Source: Planctomycetaceae bacterium (GTDB lineage Bacteria > Planctomycetota > Planctomycetia > Pirellulales > Pirellulaceae). From it: a stretch of DNA of 64,000 nucleotides. Below the pieces are notes generated by a model, which did no database searches, was not told where the DNA came from, and saw only the letters and a program-made list of their open reading frames with translations. The stretch is taken from contig JAIYDN010000108.1 in assembly GCA_027487485.1 (NCBI GenBank), positions 62,001 through 126,000 on the forward strand, written 5' to 3'. How positions within the stretch are numbered: the stretch's first letter is position 1; each line of letters starts with the position of its first letter. The position numbers and the translations under genes were made by a program. Shown here in pieces: positions 36,900-45,280 of the stretch.

Positions 36900-37422
36900 A
36901 ATCGTAGTTGGGGGCTTCGGTAGGGAGTTTTGTGCATGGTACCTTTCGAATACAAATAGTAAACCTGAAGCGTGGCGGTAGCTGGCGTGTCGTCACGGGG
37001 GATTGCAATCAACACTTCGATAAAGATTTTGGAAGTGGTCGATTAGTTGTCGAAGTTGAGGGCTTTTCATTTGTGCATTATTGCAGCAGCGATGCATTTC
37101 TGGAGCCAACACGAACTTTTCGTTGATTTCCCTTTTTCTAGAAAGTTTGAAGAAACTTGGGAATATCCAAATCATGCCGTCGTTCAATATTCAGTGCCGG
37201 TACAACGTGAACCTGCGTGCTTCGTGCTCTGTCCCGGATGAAATGGAGCTGAAGGCATCATGATCGCACGGTTAAAATCGAATCTGCTCGTCGCCGCCGC
37301 TGAATCGGAGGAAGCGCGGGAGTCGCTTGTTTGCTGGTCAGTTGCTTCCTCATTGAATGAGTATGCATGGCATCAGATCATCTAAGTCTAAACACCGAAC
37401 CGATTGGAAACTGGATTAAGAA
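36900..37422 (+). pseudogene. Mosaic of gene fragments (FGE end, duplicated leader, NADAR start)
   Basis: A patchwork in this order. About 36966-37002 encodes RGGSWRVVTGDC, the C-terminal FGE-fold motif as in the gene ending at 28610. Positions 36998-37262 are copy 2 of the leader segment found at 28650. From 37261 the sequence encodes MIARLKSNLLVAAAESEEARES, the first 27 or so residues of the NADAR protein at 43410. At about 37350 it switches to SLNEYAWH, an internal FGE-fold piece, and stops. No product is expected. It records several recombination events between the same gene families. Confidence 0.75.
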
Positions 37423-38448
37423 ATGACAAGTAGAATGATTGAAACGGTCACTTTGGGCGAAGCACAGGCTTTGATCGAATGCCTAGCGCACGAACAAAGT
37501 GTGTTATTGCTTTCCGCTCCTGGGATCGGAAAATCCGACACGATCGTGAAGGCTGCGGAAGCGGCTGGGTTGCCGTGTCGGTCTTTGTTGGGAACTCAGA
37601 TCGCTCCAGAAGACGTCAGCGGCATTCCGCGGATCGTGGGCGAACGGTCGGTGTTCTGTCCGCCAAGGATTCTGTTGCCAGAAAACCCAGAACCCTTTTG
37701 TCTGTTCTTGGATGAACTGCCTGCATGCAGTCCGGATATCCAGAAAGCCTTTTACTCATTGCTGTTGGAACGCAGATTGGGCGAACATCCGCTGCCGAAG
37801 GGTACATGGGTCGTGGCTGCCGGGAACAGAGCCGAAGACCGAGCGCTGGTCCGTTCGCTCAGTTCGGCTCTGGTCAACCGCGTGATCATTCTGAATGTCC
37901 GGGTCGATAACAACGAGTGGCTGTTGTGGGCGAAGGCCAACGGTGTGCGAAGTGAAATTCTCGCCTTCATCAACTTCATTCCCGAGGCCTTGATGCGGCC
38001 GGTACCGACAAACCCCGTGCCATTTTCAACGCCGCGTGCGTGGGCGTCGCTCTCGCGAGCGCTGGATCTGGCAGAACAGGCAGGTGTATTGAATCGTCAG
38101 ACACGTCGGGCTCTGGCTTTTGGTCGAGTGAGTGCCGAAGATGCAGCCATTTTCTGTGCGATGGCAGAAGAGCAGATTAATCAGTTTCCTTCCGTGCTGA
38201 CCTGCATCAAACAACCGAGCACGATGCCGAGCGATTCGACGGCCCGATGGTTTGTTATCCACCGCGTGCGTGTGATGCTGGCCGCGGGACAGTTGACCGA
38301 ACTGACATCTGACGAGGTGAACGCATTTCTGAGATACGTTCCGCAGGAGTTTCGCTTCGCCCTTCTGGTGGACCTTGTAGTTGAGTGGGGCAGACTAGGG
38401 GCGGACGCAGTCTTGCTGGAAGCGTTGCGGGAGGTGACTGGACTGTGA
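37423..38448 (+). CDS. MoxR-type AAA+ ATPase
   Basis: A 341-residue protein. Walker A is SAPGIGKSDT (Lys37-Ser38) and Walker B CLFLDELPA (Asp97-Glu98). A GTWVVAAGNRAEDRALVRSL sensor region and the SALVNRVI arginine-finger block follow, as in MoxR/AAA_5 ATPases. MoxR proteins act as chaperone-like ATPases for partner VWA proteins in the cytoplasm. The next gene starts within its stop codon (GTGA at 38445) and encodes exactly such a partner, so the two are translationally coupled. The two HEAT genes nearby are probable third components. The start ATG at 37423 follows directly on the fragment mosaic upstream, so the native promoter may be lost or replaced. Confidence 0.88.
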   Translation: MTSRMIETVTLGEAQALIECLAHEQSVLLLSAPGIGKSDTIVKAAEAAGLPCRSLLGTQIAPEDVSGIPRIVGERSVFCPPRILLPENPEPFCLFLDELPACSPDIQKAFYSLLLERRLGEHPLPKGTWVVAAGNRAEDRALVRSLSSALVNRVIILNVRVDNNEWLLWAKANGVRSEILAFINFIPEALMRPVPTNPVPFSTPRAWASLSRALDLAEQAGVLNRQTRRALAFGRVSAEDAAIFCAMAEEQINQFPSVLTCIKQPSTMPSDSTARWFVIHRVRVMLAAGQLTELTSDEVNAFLRYVPQEFRFALLVDLVVEWGRLGADAVLLEALREVTGL

Positions 38449-39809
38449 CCATCATCGACCCTGAGAGTTCTATTGGCTCGGACGATTCCTACAACGCGGA
38501 CATGGCTCGGCAGCAGGCAGATCGGGCAATGCGACTAGTCTGCGCCAGCTTGCCGTGGCTGAGCGGGCTGGCGTATGCAGTTGAAATTGTGCCAGACCGG
38601 CGTGTGTCGGTGGCGGCGGTCACGGCGAGTGGTCGAGTAATGATCAACCCCAAAGTCTTCACAACGATCACATTGAATGAATCCGTGTTTATCCTAGCTC
38701 ATGAACTGCTGCACCTAGCGCTGGACACGTTCAGTCGCCAATCTGCAACAGACGATCACGACACCGTGAATCGAGCCCATGACTACATCATCAATGACAT
38801 GCTGCGAGAAGAACTCGGGATGGCACCGCCGCTGGGCGGGCTGAATCTTCAAGGATGCTCGGAGTGGTCACTGGAACAAATGGTGCACTGGATGCGCGAT
38901 AACAAGCGCAAAGTGCCGAAGGCGTGCTGGACATTCAAGGACTTCATCGGGCATGGGTCAATTGGAGGTAGTCTGTCGGGCGCATTGCGGGACGCGGGGA
39001 TTTTTCCGAAATCACCTTCGCAGCGTCTCGGTATTCTAGAAGAGGCCGACTCCCGGCATTTAGAGCATCTTGATGTCATCCCGCTAGCGATGGAGCAAAG
39101 AATGTTCCCTGGCCGTGATGGGATTGCGGAACATGGTTCACCCAACGCAGCAGAAACTCGACCAAAGCGAGTTCGTCGAGAAACGGTTAAGTCGTTAGCT
39201 CTGCGAGAGTTCGCACAGGTGGTGGACCGGCAGGTCGGGCAAGGAACCTCTTGGGGGAATGAGAAAAACTTAGTCAGCGCTCTTCGAGGTTGCTACGAAA
39301 TCCCGTGGGAAGCGGCACTGCAGCGATGGATGGAAGCGACCGCTCCAGGTGAGCGAACCTACTCGAGACCGTCGCGTCGAGGGGCTGACCGCGTGGATTG
39401 CGTGCTCCCCGGTCGAACCCGCGAAGGCTGGACGCTGCATCTGGTGCTCGACACCAGCGGATCGATGACACACGAACTTCCAAGGGTGCTGGGAGCGATC
39501 ACGATGTTTTGCGAGAATACCGGAGTGTCCGATGTTCATATTCTGCAGTGCGATACCGAGGTCACTGCGGATGAGTGGATTCCCGTCGAAGAGTTGGAGC
39601 ACTATCGCATCGCCGGTTATGGTGGCAGTAATATGTCGCCGGCGATGAATCAACTGGCGGATGATCCCGAAGTCACTGCAATGATTGTATTAACCGATGG
39701 CGCGATCTACTACCCGCAGCAGGAGCCACTTTGTCGCGTGCTGTGGGTACTGACAGAAAATTGCCACTTCGATCCACCGTATGGCGAAGTCCTGAAATTG
39801 GGGTCGTGA
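38445..39809 (+). CDS. DUF2201-type metallopeptidase-VWA protein
   Basis: 454 residues from the GTG at 38445, preceded by GGGAGG about 11 bases upstream and overlapping the MoxR stop. The N-terminal part (about 20-180) has a zinc-peptidase motif HELLH (His86-Glu87, His90), followed by His112 in NRAHDYIINDML, typical of the DUF2201 putative metallopeptidase. The C-terminal part (about 328-454) is a VWA-like domain with the MIDAS sequence DTSGS (336-340) and VLTDGAIY. Such proteins work with MoxR ATPases, which may remodel or load their substrates. The peptidase activity is predicted only. It is the second gene of a MoxR / VWA / HEAT operon; the HEAT gene starts 87 bp downstream. Confidence 0.85.
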   Translation: MTIIDPESSIGSDDSYNADMARQQADRAMRLVCASLPWLSGLAYAVEIVPDRRVSVAAVTASGRVMINPKVFTTITLNESVFILAHELLHLALDTFSRQSATDDHDTVNRAHDYIINDMLREELGMAPPLGGLNLQGCSEWSLEQMVHWMRDNKRKVPKACWTFKDFIGHGSIGGSLSGALRDAGIFPKSPSQRLGILEEADSRHLEHLDVIPLAMEQRMFPGRDGIAEHGSPNAAETRPKRVRRETVKSLALREFAQVVDRQVGQGTSWGNEKNLVSALRGCYEIPWEAALQRWMEATAPGERTYSRPSRRGADRVDCVLPGRTREGWTLHLVLDTSGSMTHELPRVLGAITMFCENTGVSDVHILQCDTEVTADEWIPVEELEHYRIAGYGGSNMSPAMNQLADDPEVTAMIVLTDGAIYYPQQEPLCRVLWVLTENCHFDPPYGEVLKLGS

Positions 39810-39896
39810 TGATGTGTATTTCAAAACTTGAGACGCCCAGCATCGCGGCCTTTCATACGTCCGGTCGCTTGCAACTACAAAACATTGAGGTCAGAC

Positions 39897-40514
39897 ATGC
39901 GGGTAATTGAACAACTGGCGGAATACCTTCACCGTACCGGATCACTCAGTGATTGCGATATGTCGTGGCTGCGCGAACAGGGAGTCGTGCAGCACGAGGA
40001 ATGGGATGACCCCCTATTTTACGAAGACCGGGAGTGGGAGAAAGAAAGACGGTATCAAGCCAGCCCTCAGGCAATATTGGATCAGATCGAAGAAGAGCAG
40101 ATTCAGCGGGATTTGCTGAGGAAAGGACCGCCACGCTCATCAAGAGGCGCTCGCGGCGCACGGAGACGAAGAACGACGGCAAATAGTATCGCGAATCAAG
40201 CCCGCGAAAAAGCTCGACGCGATGCAGCCGCAGACACCGTAGCCTCACTGAACGACCTGAAAAATCCGACGGCGATTCCAGCATTAGTCGCCGCTTTGGA
40301 AAACATTCGCGCCGAAGTCCGTTGTGCTGCCGCAACGATTCTGGGACGCATCGGACCATCCGCGTTGGAGCAGGCTGGACCAGCACTCGAACGCCTATTG
40401 CGTCATCGCAACCCCGAAGTGTTTCTGGCGGCAGCACGGGCTCTGTTGGTGATGGGCGCGACGCTACCATGGGAAAGTGTCGATCGGATGCAAGCTCGGG
40501 AAGACCGCTATTAG
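39897..40514 (+). CDS. HEAT-repeat protein, short paralogue
   Basis: 205 residues from the ATG at 39897, preceded by GAGGT; an in-frame ATG at 39828 lacks a site. The N-terminus MRVIEQLAEYLHRTG matches the 677-residue HEAT protein on the other strand. An Arg-rich segment lies at about residues 78-100 (RSSRGARGARRRRT). At the end there are two HEAT units (AIPALVAALENIRAEVRCAAATILGRIG and the next). It is the third gene of the MoxR / metallopeptidase-VWA / HEAT set. It probably links the ATPase-VWA pair to a target; the basic stretch could bind nucleic acid. Both statements are inference. Confidence 0.75.
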   Translation: MRVIEQLAEYLHRTGSLSDCDMSWLREQGVVQHEEWDDPLFYEDREWEKERRYQASPQAILDQIEEEQIQRDLLRKGPPRSSRGARGARRRRTTANSIANQAREKARRDAAADTVASLNDLKNPTAIPALVAALENIRAEVRCAAATILGRIGPSALEQAGPALERLLRHRNPEVFLAAARALLVMGATLPWESVDRMQAREDRY

Positions 40515-40910
40515 ATGATAAACCTTGCACCGCGAACATTGATAAGAGTCTTGTCGGAGTGGCAAAAGATTTGACCGATCCATTTCAGGCCGTGAGCCCT
40601 CATCGAGTTGAGGTCAATCGACATCCAGAGACTTTGCTCGATACAACAATAGGTGAGCGTGAAGAGCTTGGTAGCGGTGATGCTGTTGAGGGCGGCAAGA
40701 TCTCAAAGCGAGATGCCGAGGCCGTGAGGTTTAGGGGCGAATCGTTACTGGCAACCTTGAATACCGGCCCCGGAGCTATCGACCGCGATGCTTCCGAGTA
40801 TTTGAATTAAGGTTGCAAGATTGAGGAATCAGCCGATGCTGGATTTCTCTGAGATTGAAATACATGTTTTCGTTGGCCAAAACGCTCCAACTCCTACTCG
40901 AGGATCAATA
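40515..40910. other. Interval of 396 bp with no assigned gene
   Basis: A plus-strand frame runs through the end of the HEAT gene to 40810 (DLTDPFQAVSPHRVEVNR, LLATLNTGPGAIDRDA) but overlaps that gene in another frame and has no ribosome site. It may be a fragment of a former coding sequence on either strand. Not identified. Confidence 0.4.
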
Positions 40911-41945
40911 ATGGAACCCACCGACCCAAACAATGACCGCAATGGGGAACAGGATTTCAAGTTGGAGTTGCTGTTCAGTTCTAGTTTTGAACGTAACGAG
41001 ACTCTTGTCTGTGATAATTGCCATCGAGTTTATGTCTTTGAAAAGCTGCCAGTTTGTCCACATTGCCTTGGCAAACCAAAAGGCTTTTCAACGGATCGAG
41101 TCCGATTGGAGAAAATTAAGATTGAAATTGGCTGGAAGGAGTCAAGCGATGAGGCGCGAGCTTGGTGGTTGTCAATCGAATCCGCTCAGGGTGGTGAACT
41201 AAAGTCATTGGTTTACCTGGCTAGTCAATTGTTGCAACGTGGATCCTCTATTGAGGAAATCTATCGTGCTTACTCTAGGTTTAAGATCGCGCCAGTGGCT
41301 GCCTTCCTCTTCTTTATGGAGTTTCTTCGGGGACGGCTCGCAGATCTGACTGGGGCGGTATGTGAGGAGGACAAGTTACCTTACATGCGTCTTGAAATCG
41401 ATTCTTCAATAGAGATCAGCAAATTACCAGCAGGTATTACCAATACACGAGGATGGTCGGATGATGAAGTTAGGACCAAACTTGATCAAGTCCTCAAAAC
41501 TCTGGGTTGGGAAAACACAACAGATAATGATGCTAAGCAGTGGTGGTGCGAATTCGAGGAAAACAACATGCTCAGACTTGCTTTAGTCTTGCGTGTCGCC
41601 GAAGAACTTTCACTAAAAAATGCGACCGTTCAGGAGTTCTACCTCGCGTATACAGCGAGCGGAGAAACCCAAAACATCCAGGGAGTCCTTTACTATCTGG
41701 AGTTTTTAAGGCTCAAGAATGACGAAGAAAAAAAGAAACGCAAGATTGAAGAAGATGAGCTAGCCAAGGTCAAAGAAGCGAGCACCAAGCATGATAAGCA
41801 TGTCGATATCCATTCAAATAATGGTCCGGAAAAAAGTAGCGAAACTAAAGCCGACGCAATGAAGGTGCGATGCCCTAGTTGCCGAAGTCTAGATTCGTCG
41901 CACATCAATTTATGTCGCATTTGTGGGCACTCGATGTCTTCGTAA
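40911..41945 (+). CDS. Zinc-ribbon protein with helical core
   Basis: 344 residues from the ATG at 40911, with GAGGA about 7 bases upstream; an in-frame ATG at 40821 is less well placed. An N-terminal zinc ribbon lies at about residues 34-50 (CDNCHRVY...PVCPHC). It is followed by two similar helical units (WKESSDEARAWWLSIES and WENTTDNDAKQWWCEFEEN), each leading into an LR..F..YFLEFL-like helix. Then come a charged coiled coil (NDEEKKKRKIEEDELAKVKE) and a C-terminal zinc ribbon (CPSCRSLDSSHINLCRICG). Zinc ribbons often bind nucleic acid or proteins. No known family is recognised. It is independent of the HEAT gene, from which it is separated by 396 bp. Confidence 0.7.
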   Translation: MEPTDPNNDRNGEQDFKLELLFSSSFERNETLVCDNCHRVYVFEKLPVCPHCLGKPKGFSTDRVRLEKIKIEIGWKESSDEARAWWLSIESAQGGELKSLVYLASQLLQRGSSIEEIYRAYSRFKIAPVAAFLFFMEFLRGRLADLTGAVCEEDKLPYMRLEIDSSIEISKLPAGITNTRGWSDDEVRTKLDQVLKTLGWENTTDNDAKQWWCEFEENNMLRLALVLRVAEELSLKNATVQEFYLAYTASGETQNIQGVLYYLEFLRLKNDEEKKKRKIEEDELAKVKEASTKHDKHVDIHSNNGPEKSSETKADAMKVRCPSCRSLDSSHINLCRICGHSMSS

Positions 41946-42106
41946 CACTTCTCGACATCAAAGCAACCACGAGATTCGATGGCGTACTGACTGTTCGGCG
42001 ACAGTCATATTTCCGCACGTTACAGTGGACCGAATCAACATCGAAACCGTAACTCGAAGTCTCGACTCCAAAATGTCTTGGCACGAAGCAAGGTTAATAG
42101 ACAACC

Positions 42107-42472
42107 CTAGCGTGGAAGTTTGGTTTCAATTGCATCGAGCAATTCAGGGTTGATAAGTTCGAGAGAGCTTCGAACACGTTCGTCTACTCCCAATACAAGC
42201 GTCAGCGCAACCGCAAGAAGCTTCTGATCTTCGACTGCTAGTATCTCTTCCAGAAACTCACTCCTCGCGTCCGCAGAGCTTGCTTCAGATATTTCAATGA
42301 GGTTGCGAATTAACTTTGCGATGATTTGCGAGTCTAGCAATGATAATTTAAGAGGTAAGGGACCAGCGCTCAGACTCTCCCTTAACCGCTGGCATTCTAG
42401 TTCAAATCGATCATGATCCTGCAGATATTTGCAAATACCGTGGCGATTCGAGGGCTCTGGATACGCCCTCAT
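42107..42472 (-). CDS. Uncharacterised 121-residue helical protein
   Basis: Helical throughout, with no signal peptide, cysteines only at the N-terminus, and a C-terminal run (LAVALTLVLGVDERVRSSLELINPELLD). The ATG at 42472 follows AAGAGA. It lies 34 bp downstream of the HD-domain gene on the same strand, so the two are probably co-transcribed. No family is recognised. A partner of the HD protein is possible. Confidence 0.5.
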   Translation of the reverse strand: MRAYPEPSNRHGICKYLQDHDRFELECQRLRESLSAGPLPLKLSLLDSQIIAKLIRNLIEISEASSADARSEFLEEILAVEDQKLLAVALTLVLGVDERVRSSLELINPELLDAIETKLPR

Positions 42473-42506
42473 CAGATTCTCTTTTGCAAGCTCGGCTGGA
42501 GAGTGT

Positions 42507-43037
42507 TCACCACGCTCGCTCCTTCTCCAAGTCGATTCCCCACTCGTTCAAAACGAGTTTTGGAACGATACCGAAGCTCGCACGACCATCAGCCCACTTA
42601 ATTGTCTCTGGCCGTTTGGCAACGTCGGTGCAAAGTCGGCTGGGATGCGGCGTGATTCCAACTCGACCAAGATCGAGACGATCCGAATCCCAGCAAGTCT
42701 GGATCGTCACGTCGGAATGATTCCGTTCGTGGGTGTGTTCTTCGCAGGCTCGATACAGAAGCCTGAAATCGTGATCGTCAAGATCGAACACGATACCTCG
42801 AAGTTCAGCGGCGAACTCAGCAGCACGGGCACCGTGTTCTGGATCAGTGAATTCGTTGATTCGGCGTGAATCGTGAAGCACGGCGAACAGTGAAACGACT
42901 TCGACATTGGCTCCGGTCTCATTAGCCAATCGTAGCCCGTTTTCAAGCACTCTTGCCCAGTGAGCAACACCATGATCGCCGCCGATTGGCAGAGCGTAAT
43001 CTTTGAGGATTGTCTGTAGAATTGGTCTCAGTTCCAT
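42507..43037 (-). CDS. HD-domain hydrolase
   Basis: 176 residues with the HD-superfamily metal ligands: GDHGVAHWARVLENG (His), FAVLHDSRRINEF (His-Asp), DDHDFRLLYRACEEHTH (His) and CWDSDRLDL (Asp). The order H...HD...H...D is that of HD phosphohydrolases acting on nucleotides. The substrate is unknown. It has no resemblance beyond these motifs to the RelA-type HD protein at 29596. Its location between the zinc-ribbon and NADAR genes places it in the nucleotide-handling island. Confidence 0.7.
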   Translation of the reverse strand: MELRPILQTILKDYALPIGGDHGVAHWARVLENGLRLANETGANVEVVSLFAVLHDSRRINEFTDPEHGARAAEFAAELRGIVFDLDDHDFRLLYRACEEHTHERNHSDVTIQTCWDSDRLDLGRVGITPHPSRLCTDVAKRPETIKWADGRASFGIVPKLVLNEWGIDLEKERAW

Positions 43038-43409
43038 GAAGTGATTGTACTAAAGAAACCATGATAAAGCACCGTCAGACTGGCTCCGTCACTCAAGGCG
43101 ACCTGCTTGACCAAAAAGTTGATTTCAGCGTCAACTCATGGAACCCTCCGGAGCTACGTGTAGTGGTTGAACCGTAAAGCTCTCCACGACACCTGATCCG
43201 GCGTCCTCAAGTCAGCCCCCTTCTCTGTCTACCTCCCGATTTTGGTGAAGTCCGTTTTGACTGCCACCCCGGTCCCCTTGCTGACTGACCCAAAGACCAT
43301 AGAGAAAGCCCGCGTTTACCAATGCATAAAACTTGGGTACTCGGTGACGTGACCATGTGAACCGACACGCTTCGTGGTCTGTCCTGGATGAAATGGACAT
43401 GAAGGTATC
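43038..43409. other. Interval of 372 bp upstream of the NADAR gene
   Basis: Contains one short frame (43061-43177, 38 codons, DFSVNSWNPPELRVVVEP) that could be a gene remnant. It ends in a piece of the shared leader (CTTCGTGGTCTGTCC, GGATGAAATGGACATGAAGG) that is also found before the fragments at 28898 and 37261. Confidence 0.5.
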
Positions 43410-44102
43410 ATGATTGTACGGTTGAAATCTAATTTGCTCGTTGTTACCGCTGAATCCGAGGATGAGCGCGAGTCGCTTGTTTGTTGGTCCGGGGATCTGG
43501 ATGGTAATGCCTTTCTTTTAAAACTGCAGGATAAGCAAACGTTTTGTCTCATCTCGCTCGGACTTGAGGCTGAATTACGCAGTGAGCCGATCAACGTGAC
43601 CTCGCGATCTCCGGACCCTGTGTGTCGGATTTCGAACTTTGCGCACACACCATTCCAGCTTGATGGAAAGCGTTACGCCAGCGTCGAATCATTTTGGCAG
43701 GGGCTGAAATACCCGGATGAAAAACGCCGCAAGGAGATCGCCCCGCTTTATGGAAAAGAAGCGATGCACGCAGGAGCTGATGCGCCACCAAGCGATAGCT
43801 TTGAGTACCAGAGCCAGACCATCCGCGTCGGAACATGCGATCACTGGCGTTTAATGAATATGGCTTGCCTTGCCAAGTTTTGCCAACACGAGGGAGCAGC
43901 AGAAGCATTGCTGGGAACAGGCGATCGTCCGTTGACCCACAGAACCCGGAAGGACAGCCGCACGATTCCAGGTGTTATCATGGCAGAAATCTGGATGAGG
44001 ATACGTTACCGATTGCGTCATCCTAGGCAAATGCATGAGGAACTGTACGATGCGGACTGGGACCCAGGATCAGACATGATTCCCTTTGATGGTACTAATT
44101 AG
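43410..44102 (+). CDS. NADAR-domain protein (YbiA-like)
   Basis: A 230-residue protein with a GAAGG site before the ATG. The first 60 or so residues (MIVRLKSNLLVVTAES) are a separate short region also found as a fragment at 37261. Residues about 71-205 form a NADAR domain: ISNFAHTPFQLDGKRYASVE, SFWQGLKYPDEKRR, MNMACLAKFCQHEGAAEALLGTG and GVIMAEIWMRIR. NADAR proteins cleave N-glycosidic bonds of ADP-ribose-type or riboflavin intermediates, and some reverse guanine ADP-ribosylation of nucleic acid. The PARG gene at 30903 supports a link with ADP-ribose chemistry. It is the last intact gene of the island. Confidence 0.88.
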   Translation: MIVRLKSNLLVVTAESEDERESLVCWSGDLDGNAFLLKLQDKQTFCLISLGLEAELRSEPINVTSRSPDPVCRISNFAHTPFQLDGKRYASVESFWQGLKYPDEKRRKEIAPLYGKEAMHAGADAPPSDSFEYQSQTIRVGTCDHWRLMNMACLAKFCQHEGAAEALLGTGDRPLTHRTRKDSRTIPGVIMAEIWMRIRYRLRHPRQMHEELYDADWDPGSDMIPFDGTN

Positions 44103-44191
44103 TTCTCGTCATAGGTAACAAAGAATCAAGGAAAACACCATGGGTTTTGACGACCGCAACCATCACGTTTTGAAGTGCCGCTAGCGGAGCT

Positions 44192-44389
44192 AGGCTTCGA
44201 AAGTCGTTTGTGGATTCACGGGGATTGTATCGGCGTTTTCCAGCATCCGAGATTTTCGAAGAAAGTCGGGAATATTGAATCTTCTCCATCGTTCTACATC
44301 TACAAGAGCACAGAGCAGCATGCGGTCAAGGTGATCGTATGCGATTAAAAGACTAGGTGCTCGATTAGATTTATCAAAGGGACAAGACG
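44192..44389 (+). repeat. Degenerate ~200-bp repeat, copy B (leader of Tat-exported gene)
   Basis: Starts CTTCGAAAGTCGTTTG and matches 9948-10120 in blocks (TCGGCGTTTTCC, TCGAAGAAAGTCGGGAATA, TCTACATCTACAAGAG, TGCGGTCAAGGTGATCGT). In one frame it reads like an eroded protein end (FYIYKSTEQHAVKVIVCD followed by a stop). An AGGGA site before the next gene lies at its 3' end. Confidence 0.6.
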
Positions 44390-44815
44390 ATGACAACGAC
44401 TTCAAGTCGCAGACGATTCCTCCAACTAGCAAGCATTTTGGCTGGAATCACGCTTGCTGCTGGCAGCGCCCAAATTGCCATGGCTGCTGATGGTTTTTCC
44501 ACGCTCGGCTTCACGCTACGTTGGAAGCACAGTAATATGGCTCCAACTCCGGTAGCCAATGCAAGAGTTGAACTGATTAGCCCCGCTGGTCAATGGTACG
44601 GTCTAGTCAAGTACACGGATGGAAATGGAAAGTGCTTTTTCGATCGCATTCCCGCACCTTCCAATCCCAAGCGTCCCTTTTTCATTCGGGTAACTTGGAA
44701 TGGCACGACCAAGATCTACACGTACGGTGACGTAACGAAGTCCTATCCATTCCCGAATAATCCGCGATCTGGGTATAATCAGGCTCGGCTATTCAACACG
44801 CCAACTGGATACTAG
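44390..44815 (+). CDS. Tat-exported small beta-sandwich protein
   Basis: A 141-residue protein with a twin-arginine signal (SRRRFLQLASILAG, residues 6-19) ending near AMAAD. The mature 108 residues form a carboxypeptidase-regulatory or transthyretin-like beta-sandwich: TPVANARVELISPAGQWYG, YTDGNGKCFFDRIP and FFIRVTWNGTTKIYTYGD. It is probably folded before export and may bind carbohydrate or protein at the surface. A dead copy of its start and leader is at 9948-10145. AGGGA lies 8 bases before the ATG. Confidence 0.7.
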   Translation: MTTTSSRRRFLQLASILAGITLAAGSAQIAMAADGFSTLGFTLRWKHSNMAPTPVANARVELISPAGQWYGLVKYTDGNGKCFFDRIPAPSNPKRPFFIRVTWNGTTKIYTYGDVTKSYPFPNNPRSGYNQARLFNTPTGY

Positions 44816-45280
44816 TTTTTGACGCGCAGCTTCATTTAATCGCCAATTGACCTGGGCCGTAACGCATTGTGTTTTTTGGAAGATGCCTAATACGTTAGCG
44901 AGGGACCCATTGTGGTTCCTCGCATTGGTTTCCGATTACTTGCCCCAAAAAAATTCCGGTCGTTTGTTTGTCCGAACGTCGTAAGACGCATGCTTGAGTG
45001 ATGTACAAAAAACGCGTACCGAATTTAACCATTGACGAGCAGCATCCGATTTCATACGGAGCAGTGAAATAAAGAATAGGGCGACTCATTTCCCCAGACG
45101 ATCATTGGCAATCTTGAGCCTGAGGCGCTAGCCGAGCCACGCTTCTAAAAATCGAATAGCGCCTAAGGCTCAAGTTGTAACCCACATCTGAAATTTTCGG
45201 GAATGAAGTTTTCGCATAATCGTTTACTCCATTGTGAACGGCACATGAAATTCTATTTCCACCTGTTGATGAGGGCAAAC
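44816..45280. other. Intergenic interval of 465 bp
   Basis: No gene seen except the possible N-terminal extension of the next gene (in-frame ATG at 45203). Holds one palindromic repeat at 45114-45174. Confidence 0.5.
45114..45174 (+). repeat. Intergenic palindromic repeat
   Basis: Left arm GAGCCTGAGGCGCTAGCCGAG at 45116; right arm AGCGCCTAAGGCTCAAG ending at 45174 (one base changed in the right arm). Confidence 0.85.

Noticed and set aside
40322-40810. Plus-strand frame of 162 codons after the small HEAT gene
   Set aside because: Its first half overlaps the HEAT gene in another frame, no start site is visible, and the second half shows no known motif. Listed only as an unassigned interval.
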